A stretch of DNA of 64,000 nt from Calothrix anomala FACHB-343 (GTDB lineage Bacteria; Cyanobacteriota; Cyanobacteriia; Cyanobacteriales; Nostocaceae). This document shows, piece by piece, positions 52,693-62,522 of the stretch; position 1 is the first letter of the stretch, and each line of letters opens with the position of its first letter. The notes under the pieces are model-generated. The model was not told the DNA's origin, made no database searches, and saw nothing but the letters and a program-made list of their open reading frames with translations. Both the position numbers and the translations under genes were made by a program. The DNA lies in NCBI RefSeq assembly GCF_014696435.1, contig NZ_JACJQG010000001.1, forward strand, positions 62,001 through 126,000, given 5' to 3'.

Positions 52693-53727
52693 TTATTGAA
52701 TAACTTTATTCTTAAAATTGCGATAGTTAAGCTTAATATTGTTAATTTTTTGTTGGATAAAACTGCTAGTCAGATTTTGCATCTGGATTAGCATATTTGG
52801 ACGAATGAATTTTTGCGGACGCTGCTCAGGAGATTTTAAATAACGATAATGCAAAAATACATCTCGGTAAGGAATATCCACATCTTCACCAGCACAAAGT
52901 TTAGTAAATGCTGATGCACCTATGCTCATATAGTGCAGATATGTTAAACGTCTTCCTTTGTCGTAGAGAACATAATCTTGCACATCAAATTGAGAAATCC
53001 AGTGATTACCTGTGGTATTTTCATAATCATCATAGGCGAAATTATAATAGGCAATATCACTTTTTAATACCATGTAGTTAAATAAAGATTGATCTGGCCC
53101 TCCTAAAGCCATAACATCAGCTTCACCAGACTGTAATTTATCCAGGAGAGTAGTTAATAAATCTGCGGAAAAAATTTGTTTTTTAGCCGCAAACCAACCA
53201 GCACAGAATATATGAGAAGGTAACTTTTCTGCTGGTAAAACCTGCTTGATTAAATCTGGAGCGCCATCAAAAATATATTTTAATTCTGACTTATACTGAA
53301 AGTCATTTGTCACCCAATCATATTGATTTAACTTGACATATATATAATCAATCGGACTCATTAACAGTGTATCTGCATCAAAATAAATAAACTTATCGAA
53401 ATTTCCGTCTAAAGCACATAATTTTCGATGCATTGGCAGCCTATATAACTCTGCTAATCCCCATTCTCGCCAAGTTTTTTGCGCTCTTGGATAGTTTTTC
53501 CATACCTGAGTGGCAAAATTATCCCAGTAATTGATAGAAGCATAATCGGCAAATAAAGTCACATTTTCTCTAGTGGCAATTTCTGCTTTTACCTTATCTA
53601 ATTGTTCATTATAAGGAATAACACAAATAGGAATATTTTTACCAGCATTAGCTTCTATACTGTTGAGTAAAGCTACTAATTGGTCATAAACTACATCATT
53701 GGCTAAAGTATAAATACCATCAATCAT
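52693..53727 (-). CDS. GT8-like protein, tandem paralogue 3
   Basis: 344 residues from ATG 53727 (MIDGIYTLANDVVYDQLVALLNSIE); an ATG 12 codons upstream would overlap the previous gene and lies before the conserved first strand. GT-A-like, with DKFIYFDADTLLMSP carrying the DxD and a C-terminal LTYLHYM segment. The N terminus (GIYTLAND) and DxD region match the genes at 54638 and 53744. I believe this type is catalogued in cyanobacteria as Npun_R2821/R2822-like, from memory. Retaining GT8-type sugar transfer is plausible. Confidence 0.75.
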   Translation of the reverse strand: MIDGIYTLANDVVYDQLVALLNSIEANAGKNIPICVIPYNEQLDKVKAEIATRENVTLFADYASINYWDNFATQVWKNYPRAQKTWREWGLAELYRLPMHRKLCALDGNFDKFIYFDADTLLMSPIDYIYVKLNQYDWVTNDFQYKSELKYIFDGAPDLIKQVLPAEKLPSHIFCAGWFAAKKQIFSADLLTTLLDKLQSGEADVMALGGPDQSLFNYMVLKSDIAYYNFAYDDYENTTGNHWISQFDVQDYVLYDKGRRLTYLHYMSIGASAFTKLCAGEDVDIPYRDVFLHYRYLKSPEQRPQKFIRPNMLIQMQNLTSSFIQQKINNIKLNYRNFKNKVIQ

Positions 53728-53743
53728 GGCAATAATCCAGTTA

Positions 53744-54634
53744 TTAAGTATGGGCAGTGACAAAGGGAAATAAACGCCGAGTTAGTTTAGGAATAAATGC
53801 AAATTTCCCTTCATGCAGATAACGATAGTATTCCCATAATTCCCAATAAGGGCTATTGGCTTTTATTTTGATTCCCGCCCAATGAAGATATTTCAGTGGT
53901 TGTCCTCTGTCATAAAGTGCATATCCTTGCTGTTGAAAATTTCGCGAACCAGCCCAACTCCCAGCGCCACCACTAGGAATTTTCACAAGATTACCGCGTT
54001 TAGGAATTAGTTTGAGAACTAGATAATTTAAAATTGGTTGATCGGTAACGCCTTCAGAAAAATCAAAATATTCGCGATGGGCTGCACATTCCCGCAAAGT
54101 TGCATCCATCTTTTCTTCGGTAATCGCACCTTTTTTAGAAGCCCAAAAACCACTATTAAAAACGTCTTCTAGTTGGGTATCGGAAAAAATTTGTTCTTCT
54201 TGGACTAGAGGAGAAAAGATATTGCGTAATTTATCATTTGCGTGATGATAATCGCAGCAGAAGAAATCAACTTCAGATAGTTTACCTAAATTGTCAGCAA
54301 TTTTTTCAAAAACAACAATATCAGTGTCAATATAAATAAACTCATCTAAAGGGCCAAACCAAGTGACTAGCTTGCGCATTTTGTTAGGTAAGGCGAGAAA
54401 ATCTCTATTGAAAATTTCGCTGATGCGCTTGGTAAACTGCTCAATTAATTCTAGGTTGGGGAAAAGTTTGACATTATGTAATGTACTGAGTTTAGCGAAA
54501 ATATTGTGATAATTTTCATTAAAAGGTATGAGATAAACGAGAACTTCTGGGTCAAATAGGCGAATACTATTAAGTAACGCGATCGCATTATCTATTACCT
54601 TGTCGTTAGCGACGATATAAATACCTCGATTCAT
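53744..54634 (-). CDS. GT8-like protein, tandem paralogue 2
   Basis: 296 residues, beginning MNRGIYIVANDKVIDNAIALLNSIR. DEFIYIDTDIVVFE has the DxD and VFNSGFWASKKG matches the paralogues. The C-terminal LKYLHWAG replaces LTYLHYI/M. It is the most divergent of the three. It starts 3 bp after its upstream neighbour's stop, so translation is probably coupled. Confidence 0.75.
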   Translation of the reverse strand: MNRGIYIVANDKVIDNAIALLNSIRLFDPEVLVYLIPFNENYHNIFAKLSTLHNVKLFPNLELIEQFTKRISEIFNRDFLALPNKMRKLVTWFGPLDEFIYIDTDIVVFEKIADNLGKLSEVDFFCCDYHHANDKLRNIFSPLVQEEQIFSDTQLEDVFNSGFWASKKGAITEEKMDATLRECAAHREYFDFSEGVTDQPILNYLVLKLIPKRGNLVKIPSGGAGSWAGSRNFQQQGYALYDRGQPLKYLHWAGIKIKANSPYWELWEYYRYLHEGKFAFIPKLTRRLFPFVTAHT

Positions 54635-54637
54635 AAA

Positions 54638-55612
54638 TTATCCTTGGGGAATTAGCTTGAATTTTCTTAATGCTCTGGTTAATAAATTAGGTGGTGGAGC
54701 ATTATATGGTTTAGGAGAATGAGCAAATACTGGACGCTTTTCGGGTTCGTGTAAGTAGCGATAATATAGAAATAATTCTCTATAGGGAAACTCGATATTT
54801 TCTCCTGCACATACTGCTTGGTGAATGTTAGGAGGAATGCCGATATAGTGTAAGTAAGTTAATCGCTTACCTTTGTCATATAAAATTTTATCCTGTTCTA
54901 TAAAATGCTGAGAAGTAACTGTACAGCCTGTAACTTGGCTTGCGGGTAAGTAATGGGCAAAGTTATAAATGGGAATACCAGAGCGCATAAACATATAATT
55001 TAGGACTGGCTGATCGCCTGTGGGATAAAGAATTTCTCTTTCACCTGATTGTAAATGCGCTGATAATTCAACTATTTTTTCTGGGCTAAATAATCCTTTT
55101 TTTGAGCCATAAAAGCCAGAGCAAAATATTTCTTTATCTACCCGTTCTTTTGTAAATACATTCAAAAATTTATCTGATTTTATGTTGTAAACTTTATCTG
55201 GAAATTTAAATTGAAAGTCATAAACTACACAATCATATTCCTCTAATTTCTGCCATACTATATCTAGTGAATTCATCACTAAAGTATCAGCGTCTAAATA
55301 AATAAATTTATCAAAAGGCCCGTCAAAAGCACAAAATCTGCGATGTCCCCCATATATTCTATATTTATTTCTATTCATGCTTGCTGGGCTAGCCTCTAGC
55401 ATAAATTTATCCCAGCGTTTAATTGATTCTTGATTATCGTAAAGAAAGACATTAGGACGTTGCGCGATCGCATCTGCAATCCGTTGAGTTTGCTCATCAA
55501 AAGGATAGATACAAACAGGAATATCTTTACCTAATATTGCATCAATACTATTTAGGAGCGCAATCAACTGATCGTAAACATAATCATTACCAAGAGTACA
55601 AATCCCATTCAT
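54638..55612 (-). CDS. GT8-like protein, tandem paralogue 1
   Basis: 324 residues, beginning MNGICTLGNDYVYDQLIALLNSID. DKFIYLDADTLVMN contains the DxD, EIFCSGFYGSKKGLF follows, and the late segment is RLTYLHYIG. It is close to the third paralogue (52693), with IPVCIYPFDEQ against IPICVIPYNEQ. Three tandem copies suggest stepwise addition of similar sugars or different acceptors. It lies 3 bp after the GT10 gene. Confidence 0.77.
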   Translation of the reverse strand: MNGICTLGNDYVYDQLIALLNSIDAILGKDIPVCIYPFDEQTQRIADAIAQRPNVFLYDNQESIKRWDKFMLEASPASMNRNKYRIYGGHRRFCAFDGPFDKFIYLDADTLVMNSLDIVWQKLEEYDCVVYDFQFKFPDKVYNIKSDKFLNVFTKERVDKEIFCSGFYGSKKGLFSPEKIVELSAHLQSGEREILYPTGDQPVLNYMFMRSGIPIYNFAHYLPASQVTGCTVTSQHFIEQDKILYDKGKRLTYLHYIGIPPNIHQAVCAGENIEFPYRELFLYYRYLHEPEKRPVFAHSPKPYNAPPPNLLTRALRKFKLIPQG

Positions 55613-55615
55613 AAT

Positions 55616-56572
55616 TTATGATTGTTGAATAACAAAATTTGACAGCCAATTTAATAAATTTAATTTGTGTAAAATAATTTGCCTTGCTTGCGCGATCGCA
55701 TCTTTCGCTGCATACCAAGCATCTGGTGTAGCAGTCACTTCTTTAATGTAAGCAATACCTTTCTCATCTAAACTAGGTAATCTTAAAAAACTACCTGGTG
55801 GTAATAATTTATCTGCGGCAGAGCCGCCATAATAAATTGGTAAACACCAAGCAAGTAAACTATCCCAAAGTTTCTCGCTAACATACCAATTATTATCAGC
55901 ATAATTTTCAATTGCTAAGTTGTAATAATATGGTGCCATGCCATACCATTTATTACCTAATTCTCCCGATATCTTTGCCCATTTAGGTAAATTACGCCCG
56001 TACAAATCAAACTGAATTTGGCTATTTTGTAGAGAACGCAAAAACTCTAAACGCTGGCGATGATTGGCTGTGCGATTAATTCCTGAAGTAATCCAACTAC
56101 AGGAAGAAATTTTTTCTGGACATGGCATTTCATTTAAATCTTGGAAAGAATTAGAATGATACCAAATCGCCGGCATATAATCGGGAGTCGGTGCAAAATC
56201 ATCGGGGCCGGAAACGTAGCCACAATAATTTTGTGCTTGTTGATAATTAGATTTATTAATTTCTAGAATTTCGTCTAAAGGTGGCTCTCTTAATAAATAT
56301 ATTATGCGCTTTTTGTCAACGCCACGCAGCAGATAATTCTCATCAATTACTGACTGTTTGGCTGGTTTACGAAATTTATCTAACCAAGATTTTTTTGCAG
56401 ATGGTTGGACAAAATCGAACTGATACATGAGCAGAAAATCTGGTTTTGCTGCTAGTGCTTGCATTTGGATATTACCCCATCTGCCAAAGGGATTTGGTGT
56501 TTGTTGCCATAGCCAATCGGCTCTAGTTTCTAATCCCCGATAGCTGCTAATCATGCCAATAGTTTTCATCAT
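55616..56572 (-). CDS. Family 10 (fucosyltransferase-like) glycosyltransferase
   Basis: 318 residues. The C-terminal half has the GT10 signature: YYYNLAIENYADNNWYVSEKLWDSLLAWCLPIYYGG, in which the Glu-Asn and EKLWDSL segments bind GDP-fucose in alpha-1,3-fucosyltransferases. KWAKISGELGNKWYGMAPYY and DLYGRNL precede it. No signal or membrane anchor, as expected for bacterial enzymes. Fucose or a similar deoxysugar is the likely donor. In the middle of the cluster, 20 bp after the GT4 gene. Confidence 0.83.
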   Translation of the reverse strand: MMKTIGMISSYRGLETRADWLWQQTPNPFGRWGNIQMQALAAKPDFLLMYQFDFVQPSAKKSWLDKFRKPAKQSVIDENYLLRGVDKKRIIYLLREPPLDEILEINKSNYQQAQNYCGYVSGPDDFAPTPDYMPAIWYHSNSFQDLNEMPCPEKISSCSWITSGINRTANHRQRLEFLRSLQNSQIQFDLYGRNLPKWAKISGELGNKWYGMAPYYYNLAIENYADNNWYVSEKLWDSLLAWCLPIYYGGSAADKLLPPGSFLRLPSLDEKGIAYIKEVTATPDAWYAAKDAIAQARQIILHKLNLLNWLSNFVIQQS

Positions 56573-56592
56573 TTTAATTATTGAAAATTAAC

Positions 56593-57801
56593 TTAAGTAA
56601 CAAATCCTGGAAGTAGAGATTGATCGACATAACTTAAGATTTTGGCAGCGCGATTTTCCCAAGAAAACTGCTGCACAAACTCCACGCTATCTGCATAACC
56701 TTCTACTTTGTGGGGATGAGTTTCTAAAACGCGCTGTAAAGATTCAGCAAACTTTACGGGGTTATCTGGTTCGCACCAAGCAGCTATAGCTTTACTATGC
56801 TTAAATTCAATTAATGACGGAATTTCTGTGGCGACAATTGGGGTTCCGGAAGCGAAGTAATCAAATAACTTTAATGGTGATGTAAAAGTTGCAGCTTTAC
56901 CAGCACAGTGAGGGTGAACTAAAACATCGGCAGCTTGAAGCAAAGAGGCTAATTCATGATGTAAAATATAGCCTAAAAAGCTAATATTAAAAACTTGCTT
57001 TTCTGTAGATAATTCCTGATAATATGCAACTTCATTACTATTACCACCTGCACAAACAAAATGTACATCTGGCATTTGCTTGGCAACTTCAACTAGCATA
57101 TCAATACCTTTAAATTGCTGTAGCGCTCCGGCATATACTACTAAATATGCATATTTTTGGAGTAATTTCTTGCGCCATTCTGCGGCTTTTTCTGGTTGTC
57201 TCTGCATAAATAAGCGATTAAAACCGTTATGTAACTTAATCGCTTTTTCTGCTGGCATACCATTTTTAATTATTGATTCGCGAATGGTATCGGCTACTGT
57301 AACGGTAATTTGTAATAGTGGATTATTGACAATTTCTGACTCAAATTGCTTATCTTCATGATGATGGTGTTCGTAAATTGCTGGCACACCATTTTTAATT
57401 GCTGCTTTGATAAAATTCCAGTTGCGACTATGAACAAGTTTTGTAGTAGGAAGTATATGTAAGGGTAAATAATATTTACAAGTAATAGTGTTGGAATCAG
57501 CTAATTTATGCCTAATTTTGTCAATCGGCCAAGGCATGGGTACAGGAGAAACTTTTAACTTATCCTGCAAGTTGTAATATTTAATCAGTTCTTCTGGTGT
57601 TGTTCGCGGTTGAAAAGGATGAATAAGGTTAATTAAATTGTGCAGTTTTATTTTTTTTTCTGGATATACCAAAACAGTTGAATAACCCAGATTAGCCGCA
57701 CCATTGGCAGCATTGGTAGACTGGACTAAATGGGCTGCTGGCTTAGGTAAAGTCTCGCCAATAAAGAATATATAATGCTTTTTATTATCAAGATTTATCA
57801 T
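56593..57801 (-). CDS. Family 4 glycosyltransferase
   Basis: 402 residues from ATG 57801, four bases after the ABC exporter stop; an ATG at 57846 would overlap that gene. GT-B fold with HYIFFIGETLPKPAAHLVQSTNAA at the start, KLHNGFNR in the middle, VVYAGALQQFKGIDML opening the second domain, and the donor motif SPLKLFDYFASGTPIVATEIPS (Glu in place of the usual ExMA position is I/L-shifted). A His-rich EHHHHED segment is notable. It probably adds a sugar from a nucleotide donor to the cluster's glycan. Confidence 0.85.
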   Translation of the reverse strand: MINLDNKKHYIFFIGETLPKPAAHLVQSTNAANGAANLGYSTVLVYPEKKIKLHNLINLIHPFQPRTTPEELIKYYNLQDKLKVSPVPMPWPIDKIRHKLADSNTITCKYYLPLHILPTTKLVHSRNWNFIKAAIKNGVPAIYEHHHHEDKQFESEIVNNPLLQITVTVADTIRESIIKNGMPAEKAIKLHNGFNRLFMQRQPEKAAEWRKKLLQKYAYLVVYAGALQQFKGIDMLVEVAKQMPDVHFVCAGGNSNEVAYYQELSTEKQVFNISFLGYILHHELASLLQAADVLVHPHCAGKAATFTSPLKLFDYFASGTPIVATEIPSLIEFKHSKAIAAWCEPDNPVKFAESLQRVLETHPHKVEGYADSVEFVQQFSWENRAAKILSYVDQSLLPGFVT

Positions 57802-57805
57802 AATT

Positions 57806-60127
57806 TTAACTGCTGATAATATCTTCAATTTTTTGGAGTTTTTCAAGTAAGTACATAGCAGATTTATAGGACTCTTCTATTATTTTACGCTCTTCTTTCT
57901 GACCATATAAATTGTTTTCTGATAGGGAGCGGAGAGATACAAGTATGAGATTAATATAATGGCGGAAATCATTAGACATTTGCATCAAAGTTGGCATTTG
58001 GAGAATAAAGCCTTTGTGATTTGATTCGAGCAATGCAGTTAAATTTTTATTGATTTGCATGTTGATAATGTCGTCAAAAATATCAATAATATTTAGAATT
58101 CGCCAAGCTAATTTGTAAATTGTTTCTATTATCTCTTGCCGTTCTTGAATATCATCTACCAAATCATCAACTAATAACTGAAGAAAACCAATTATCGAGT
58201 TAAGTTGCGTGCGAATTTCGTGAGAAATACGGCTCAAGCTTTTATTTTGATAAACGCTAACTTCACGAGGATAGGCGATTTGTGTTGAAAATTTACGCAT
58301 TGCACCGAGAATTTTTATCCGTGCTGAGTTCTTTTCAGGATTTTCGGTAAATTGCATAGAGTAGAGGTTGGAGTAATAGCCGGCTTTTTGTAAAAGTTCC
58401 TCATGGGTTCCGACTTCTACCACGCTTCCACGATCTAAGACTGCTATTTGATGAGCTTTTTGAACTGTGGAAAGACGATGTGCAATTATCAATGTGGTGC
58501 GATCGCGGCTTAACTCGTCCAGCGCAGTTTGTACTAAGCGTTCGGAAACCGTATCTAAGGCGCTGGTAGCTTCGTCAAGAATTAAAATCTCCGGGTTTTG
58601 GACTAACGCGCGCGCGATCGCTAATCTTTGTCTTTGTCCCCCAGATAACATAACACCGCGATCGCCAATTAAGGTATCAAATCCTTCAGGTAATTTACTA
58701 ATAAATTCATAGGCGTTGGCTTGCTTGGCTGCTGTAATAATCTCTTCTTCAGTCGCTTCTGGTCTACCATAGGCGATGTTATACCGCACTGATTCGTTAA
58801 ACAGAAAGGTATCTTGGCTAACAATACCCATCCGTTTTCTGAAGGAGAAAATATCGAATTCTCGCAAGTCTGTGCCATCAATGGTAATACGTCCGGCGAT
58901 CGGGTCATAAAATCTGGGTAACAAATCTGCTAAAGTCGATTTTCCCGCACCAGAACCACCCACCAACGCCAGGGTTTGACCGCGAGGTAAATATAAACTG
59001 ATATCTTCAAGGACTAACTTTTCCTGACCGGGATAGCTAAAAGATAGTCCTTCAAAACTCACTCCCTCTTCTAATTGGGTGTAAATCAGCTTACCATTGC
59101 CCATTAATGGCTTATTCTCTAGGCTTAAAAATTCACTGACAATATTGACACTAGCAGCAGTGCTAGCAAATGCACTGCGTAAAGCGTTTAATTGAGAAAT
59201 TAATGGTAGTACCCGCAATAAGACTAATAAATATGTTAAAAGTACGGTGGAAAGGGAGAGAATTTGATCGGCTAAAAAAGTCTTACTTAATAAGACAATC
59301 AGCATTAAAGCTGTGACTCCCATGACCTCACTCATAGGTGCGATCGCTTCTGAATTTACCTGAGATTGAAAATCAGCTTTTTCGCGATTCCTAATTAATT
59401 TTTTAATTTTGTTAAATTCTCGATTTTCATTGCCTGTAGACTTAACTAAGCGAATGCCATTGAGCATTTCTAAAATATTAATAGAATATGCTTTTGACAT
59501 TTCGCTAAGTTGAGTACCAAACTTTTTAGAACGCGCGATCGCAAATTGATTAATAAAGGTCACTATAGATAATAAAAATGTGGCGGCAATTGTCATATGC
59601 CAAGAAATTGACAATAATAAGCCGACGAAGACAATAATAGTAATTATAAGAATAATTAATTTAATTGTATTACCTATACAAGTTGATGCCCGGCCGATTT
59701 CTCCCCCTAGTTTATGGATTAAATCGCCAACTTTTGTTTTAGCAAAATAATCTATATCAACTTCTAATAATAGGTTTAATCCGGCTTCTCGCATATCTGC
59801 TGTTAGCTTCCGAGTTAAAGAACTCGATGCCAAACTGCTACTATAATTAGCTAAATTTTTGAGGGCAATTGTTAATATAATCACCCCAGCCATAACTCCG
59901 ATACCATAAGGTTCAGTGATTTGATCAAACGGAGACATAATAGTTTTTAAAATTGGCGGGCCGTTGCTTAAATCTACTTCGTGACCGACAATTTTTAAAA
60001 TCACTGGGACAATTAAAGTTGTGCTGACACCATTAAATAATGCTCCTGAAAAACCTAAAATTATTGTTAGAATGCACAAGCCTGGATAAGGCTTGGCAAA
60101 TCTTAGTAGGAGGTTTCTAGTAGACAT
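57806..60127 (-). CDS. MsbA/HepA-like ABC exporter with C-terminal DHp (HisKA) segment
   Basis: 773 residues; the usual half-exporter is about 580-610. Six membrane helices lie in about 1-320. The ATPase follows: Walker A GGSGAGKST, Q-loop VSQDTF, signature LSGGQRQR, Walker B ILILDEATS, H-loop AHRLS. After about 590 an extra tail appears. Residues 630-690 contain SRISHEIRTQLNSIIGFLQLL, an H-box with His636 like that of histidine kinases, followed by a second helix. Residues about 710-773 are helical and might be a degenerate second hairpin. No HATPase domain is encoded. The exporter part suggests lipid-linked glycan flipping, as for HepA, by analogy. The tail may be a phosphorylation or docking site. 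Confidence 0.88.
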   Translation of the reverse strand: MSTRNLLLRFAKPYPGLCILTIILGFSGALFNGVSTTLIVPVILKIVGHEVDLSNGPPILKTIMSPFDQITEPYGIGVMAGVIILTIALKNLANYSSSLASSSLTRKLTADMREAGLNLLLEVDIDYFAKTKVGDLIHKLGGEIGRASTCIGNTIKLIILIITIIVFVGLLLSISWHMTIAATFLLSIVTFINQFAIARSKKFGTQLSEMSKAYSINILEMLNGIRLVKSTGNENREFNKIKKLIRNREKADFQSQVNSEAIAPMSEVMGVTALMLIVLLSKTFLADQILSLSTVLLTYLLVLLRVLPLISQLNALRSAFASTAASVNIVSEFLSLENKPLMGNGKLIYTQLEEGVSFEGLSFSYPGQEKLVLEDISLYLPRGQTLALVGGSGAGKSTLADLLPRFYDPIAGRITIDGTDLREFDIFSFRKRMGIVSQDTFLFNESVRYNIAYGRPEATEEEIITAAKQANAYEFISKLPEGFDTLIGDRGVMLSGGQRQRLAIARALVQNPEILILDEATSALDTVSERLVQTALDELSRDRTTLIIAHRLSTVQKAHQIAVLDRGSVVEVGTHEELLQKAGYYSNLYSMQFTENPEKNSARIKILGAMRKFSTQIAYPREVSVYQNKSLSRISHEIRTQLNSIIGFLQLLVDDLVDDIQERQEIIETIYKLAWRILNIIDIFDDIINMQINKNLTALLESNHKGFILQMPTLMQMSNDFRHYINLILVSLRSLSENNLYGQKEERKIIEESYKSAMYLLEKLQKIEDIISS

Positions 60128-60299
60128 CAGTTATGTGTATAATAATTTATTCATTATTAACACAATCTTCAAATTATTGCCAAATTAACTAAAGCAATCT
60201 TTTTGGTTAATTATTTCAGTAAAAATACAGTTATTCTTCAATATAAGTCAATTAAAACTAATATTTATTGAATAGTAACATACCTATTTGTCTAGATAG

Positions 60300-61463
60300 T
60301 TACAACCGAAAAATTACTGATTCTAAACTAGCAGCCATAGCTTCTATACTATATTTTTCTACACATCTTTCTCGCGCTTTTTTACCGCGTTGATTTGCTA
60401 GTTCTAAATTATGAAATATTAATTGAATTTGTGTAGCCAGTTGTTCTGGGTTAGCTGGTGCAACTAAATAACCAGTTTCACCTAAAATTGCGGGAATATC
60501 TCCAACTATGGTTGATAATACAGGCTTTGCCATTGACATCCCATCTGTTAGTTTTAAAGGAAATTGCGCGCGAGTTTCTGGTGTATCTCTTTGAGGAACA
60601 ACAACAATGTGAGCAGCCGCTACTACATCTGGCATGATTTCGGCTGGATAATTGGGTAATTTAACAATCCAACGTCCCCATTTTTGTTGCAATTCTTCAT
60701 CGTAATTATCGTAAGGACTACCACCGACGATGACTAGTTTTAAATCTTGCCGATTAATTTTATCTAGTGCTAATAAAACATCTTCTACACCTTTATAGGG
60801 TCTAGGTGCGCCAGGAAACATTAATATTTTATATCCTGATAAACCATAGCGGATTCTGCTAGCTTCAGGATGATATTTATCTGGGTTAAATAATGCTGTA
60901 TCTTTGCCATTAGGAATTATTTGACCGCCAAAACGCTGTTGCAAAAAACTTGTATGTACTGTGATTGCATCAGCATAAATACAGCAATTCTCCAGCCATT
61001 TAATATATAAAGGATGATAGGGATTTCTCAAAGCACCATTTGGTCTTAATATATCCCTGGCTACCTGTTTTAATGTAGGATGGTAATGCCACTCATCCCC
61101 ACCATGCCAGCTAAGTTCCCAATCATCTATATCTAAAATTATAGGTTTTCTGCTAGATAATTTTTTCAGTAGAGCCACACCAAAGCTAGCTAATTGTGGT
61201 TTAATTGCATAGATAATATCGCCTTGAATTTTTGGTAAGATTTGGAGAATATTCTGGGCAAAGCCGGGAAAATTCATTCCGGGTAAATGATATATTTTAA
61301 ATTCAGGTGGTAAATTACTATATAATTTATCACCAAAGATAAAACCTAAAATTTCTACATCTATATCTAAAGTTTTAATAGCTTTACTTAATAGGTAAGC
61401 ACGCATAATAGCTGCACTAGATAAGTCAGCTACTAACAGTGATATTTTGGTGATTTTTTTCAC
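60300..61463 (-). CDS. Family 4 glycosyltransferase
   Basis: 387 residues. GT-B fold: KISLLVADLSSAAIMRAYLLSKAIK first strand and helix, VHTSFLQQRFGGQIIPNGKD linking, MFPGAPRPYKGVEDVLLAL opening the second domain, and the donor-site PLKLTDGMSMAKPVLSTIVGDIPAIL. IILDIDDWELSWHGGDEW is a distinctive acidic segment in the acceptor half. It lies 7 bp after the first gene of the cluster and 172 bp before the ABC exporter gene. Confidence 0.85.
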   Translation of the reverse strand: MKKITKISLLVADLSSAAIMRAYLLSKAIKTLDIDVEILGFIFGDKLYSNLPPEFKIYHLPGMNFPGFAQNILQILPKIQGDIIYAIKPQLASFGVALLKKLSSRKPIILDIDDWELSWHGGDEWHYHPTLKQVARDILRPNGALRNPYHPLYIKWLENCCIYADAITVHTSFLQQRFGGQIIPNGKDTALFNPDKYHPEASRIRYGLSGYKILMFPGAPRPYKGVEDVLLALDKINRQDLKLVIVGGSPYDNYDEELQQKWGRWIVKLPNYPAEIMPDVVAAAHIVVVPQRDTPETRAQFPLKLTDGMSMAKPVLSTIVGDIPAILGETGYLVAPANPEQLATQIQLIFHNLELANQRGKKARERCVEKYSIEAMAASLESVIFRL

Positions 61464-61470
61464 AAGTTGA

Positions 61471-62313
61471 TTACTTGGTACGCCAAGGATTAGTCAGTTG
61501 ATTGGGTAAAAAGATTTTCGCTAATTTATCGAAGATTCTGGTAAATAAAGAGCGAGTGATATTTTTAGCATACTGGGGTCGATAAGGATAGGTACAGTGA
61601 AGTACTTTAATTTCTCCAGTAATTGTGTAGGCATCTTGCCATTTACTAAGATAATTGTAGTTTGGTGGGAGTATTTTTAGATTTGGTTTGACAGATGCGA
61701 TCGCAGCTGCAAAAGCACCTTGATCTTTGAGTAATAATTTCTCTTGATTATTTTTAACGATTTCAAAATAATGTTTAAATTTTGCAAATAAGGTTTCAGT
61801 TGTTTCACTTTTACGAAAAGCGATGAAACCACCATTGTACTGTATACTATCTTCATCAAGCGGTAGACCTACAGCTTGTAAAGTTGGTAAAACTTGTGCT
61901 AAGTTTTCTTTTTGATTTCCCCGTAATAAATTTGTAGCTTTAGCAATACTTGGTTGTACGTCTTCGGTTAATAATAAATCCTGTTTTTCTAAAAATTCAA
62001 ATACATCATTAATATCTGATAATAAACAAATATCTGAATCTAAGTAAATTGTGCGCTCGAATTCAGAATTTGCATATAGAGATAGCTTTGCTTCTCGTGA
62101 AGCTAAAACAGTATTTTGATTTGTAGGCGCTGGTTTTAAAATAACATTGTTGAATCTTTGGAGCAGAGGATAAAGAATCCAAGGAACGCGATCGATTAAA
62201 ATAATTATCGGTTCTTGGTGAAACTTTCTGACAGATGCTAAAAAATGAATACAATCTTGAAATGAATAAATTCCTGTGAGAATAGTAATAAATCCTCTAG
62301 TTGCGTTTTTCAT
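61471..62313 (-). CDS. GT-A type glycosyltransferase-like protein
   Basis: 280 residues. RGFITILTGIYSFQDCIHFLASV start, RTIYLDSDICLL with the DxD (about 92-96), YNGGFIAFRKSE as in GT8-like enzymes, and a C-terminal basic tail. It is the first gene of the leftward cluster. The AT-rich 200 bp upstream must hold the main promoter. The donor and acceptor are unknown. Confidence 0.75.
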   Translation of the reverse strand: MKNATRGFITILTGIYSFQDCIHFLASVRKFHQEPIIILIDRVPWILYPLLQRFNNVILKPAPTNQNTVLASREAKLSLYANSEFERTIYLDSDICLLSDINDVFEFLEKQDLLLTEDVQPSIAKATNLLRGNQKENLAQVLPTLQAVGLPLDEDSIQYNGGFIAFRKSETTETLFAKFKHYFEIVKNNQEKLLLKDQGAFAAAIASVKPNLKILPPNYNYLSKWQDAYTITGEIKVLHCTYPYRPQYAKNITRSLFTRIFDKLAKIFLPNQLTNPWRTK

Positions 62314-62522
62314 ATATTATAGGAATTTTTAAGACTTAATTTTTGATACAATAAATTAATTTAACTTTTGGATTTTTTAGCGCACAGATGATTGATTAAT
62401 AACAAATTGTTAATTTATATGAATTAAGCAATAAATGCTTGTTGCCCAAGACAACAAGCATAATCCAAGGGTAGATGTTATTGGTTGAATATTTAGAAAA
62501 AAGATATCGCCTACACCATATA

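Noticed and set aside
57080-57361. 93-codon ORF opposite a glycosyltransferase
   Set aside because: A shadow frame: the minus strand holds a complete family 4 glycosyltransferase with intact motifs.
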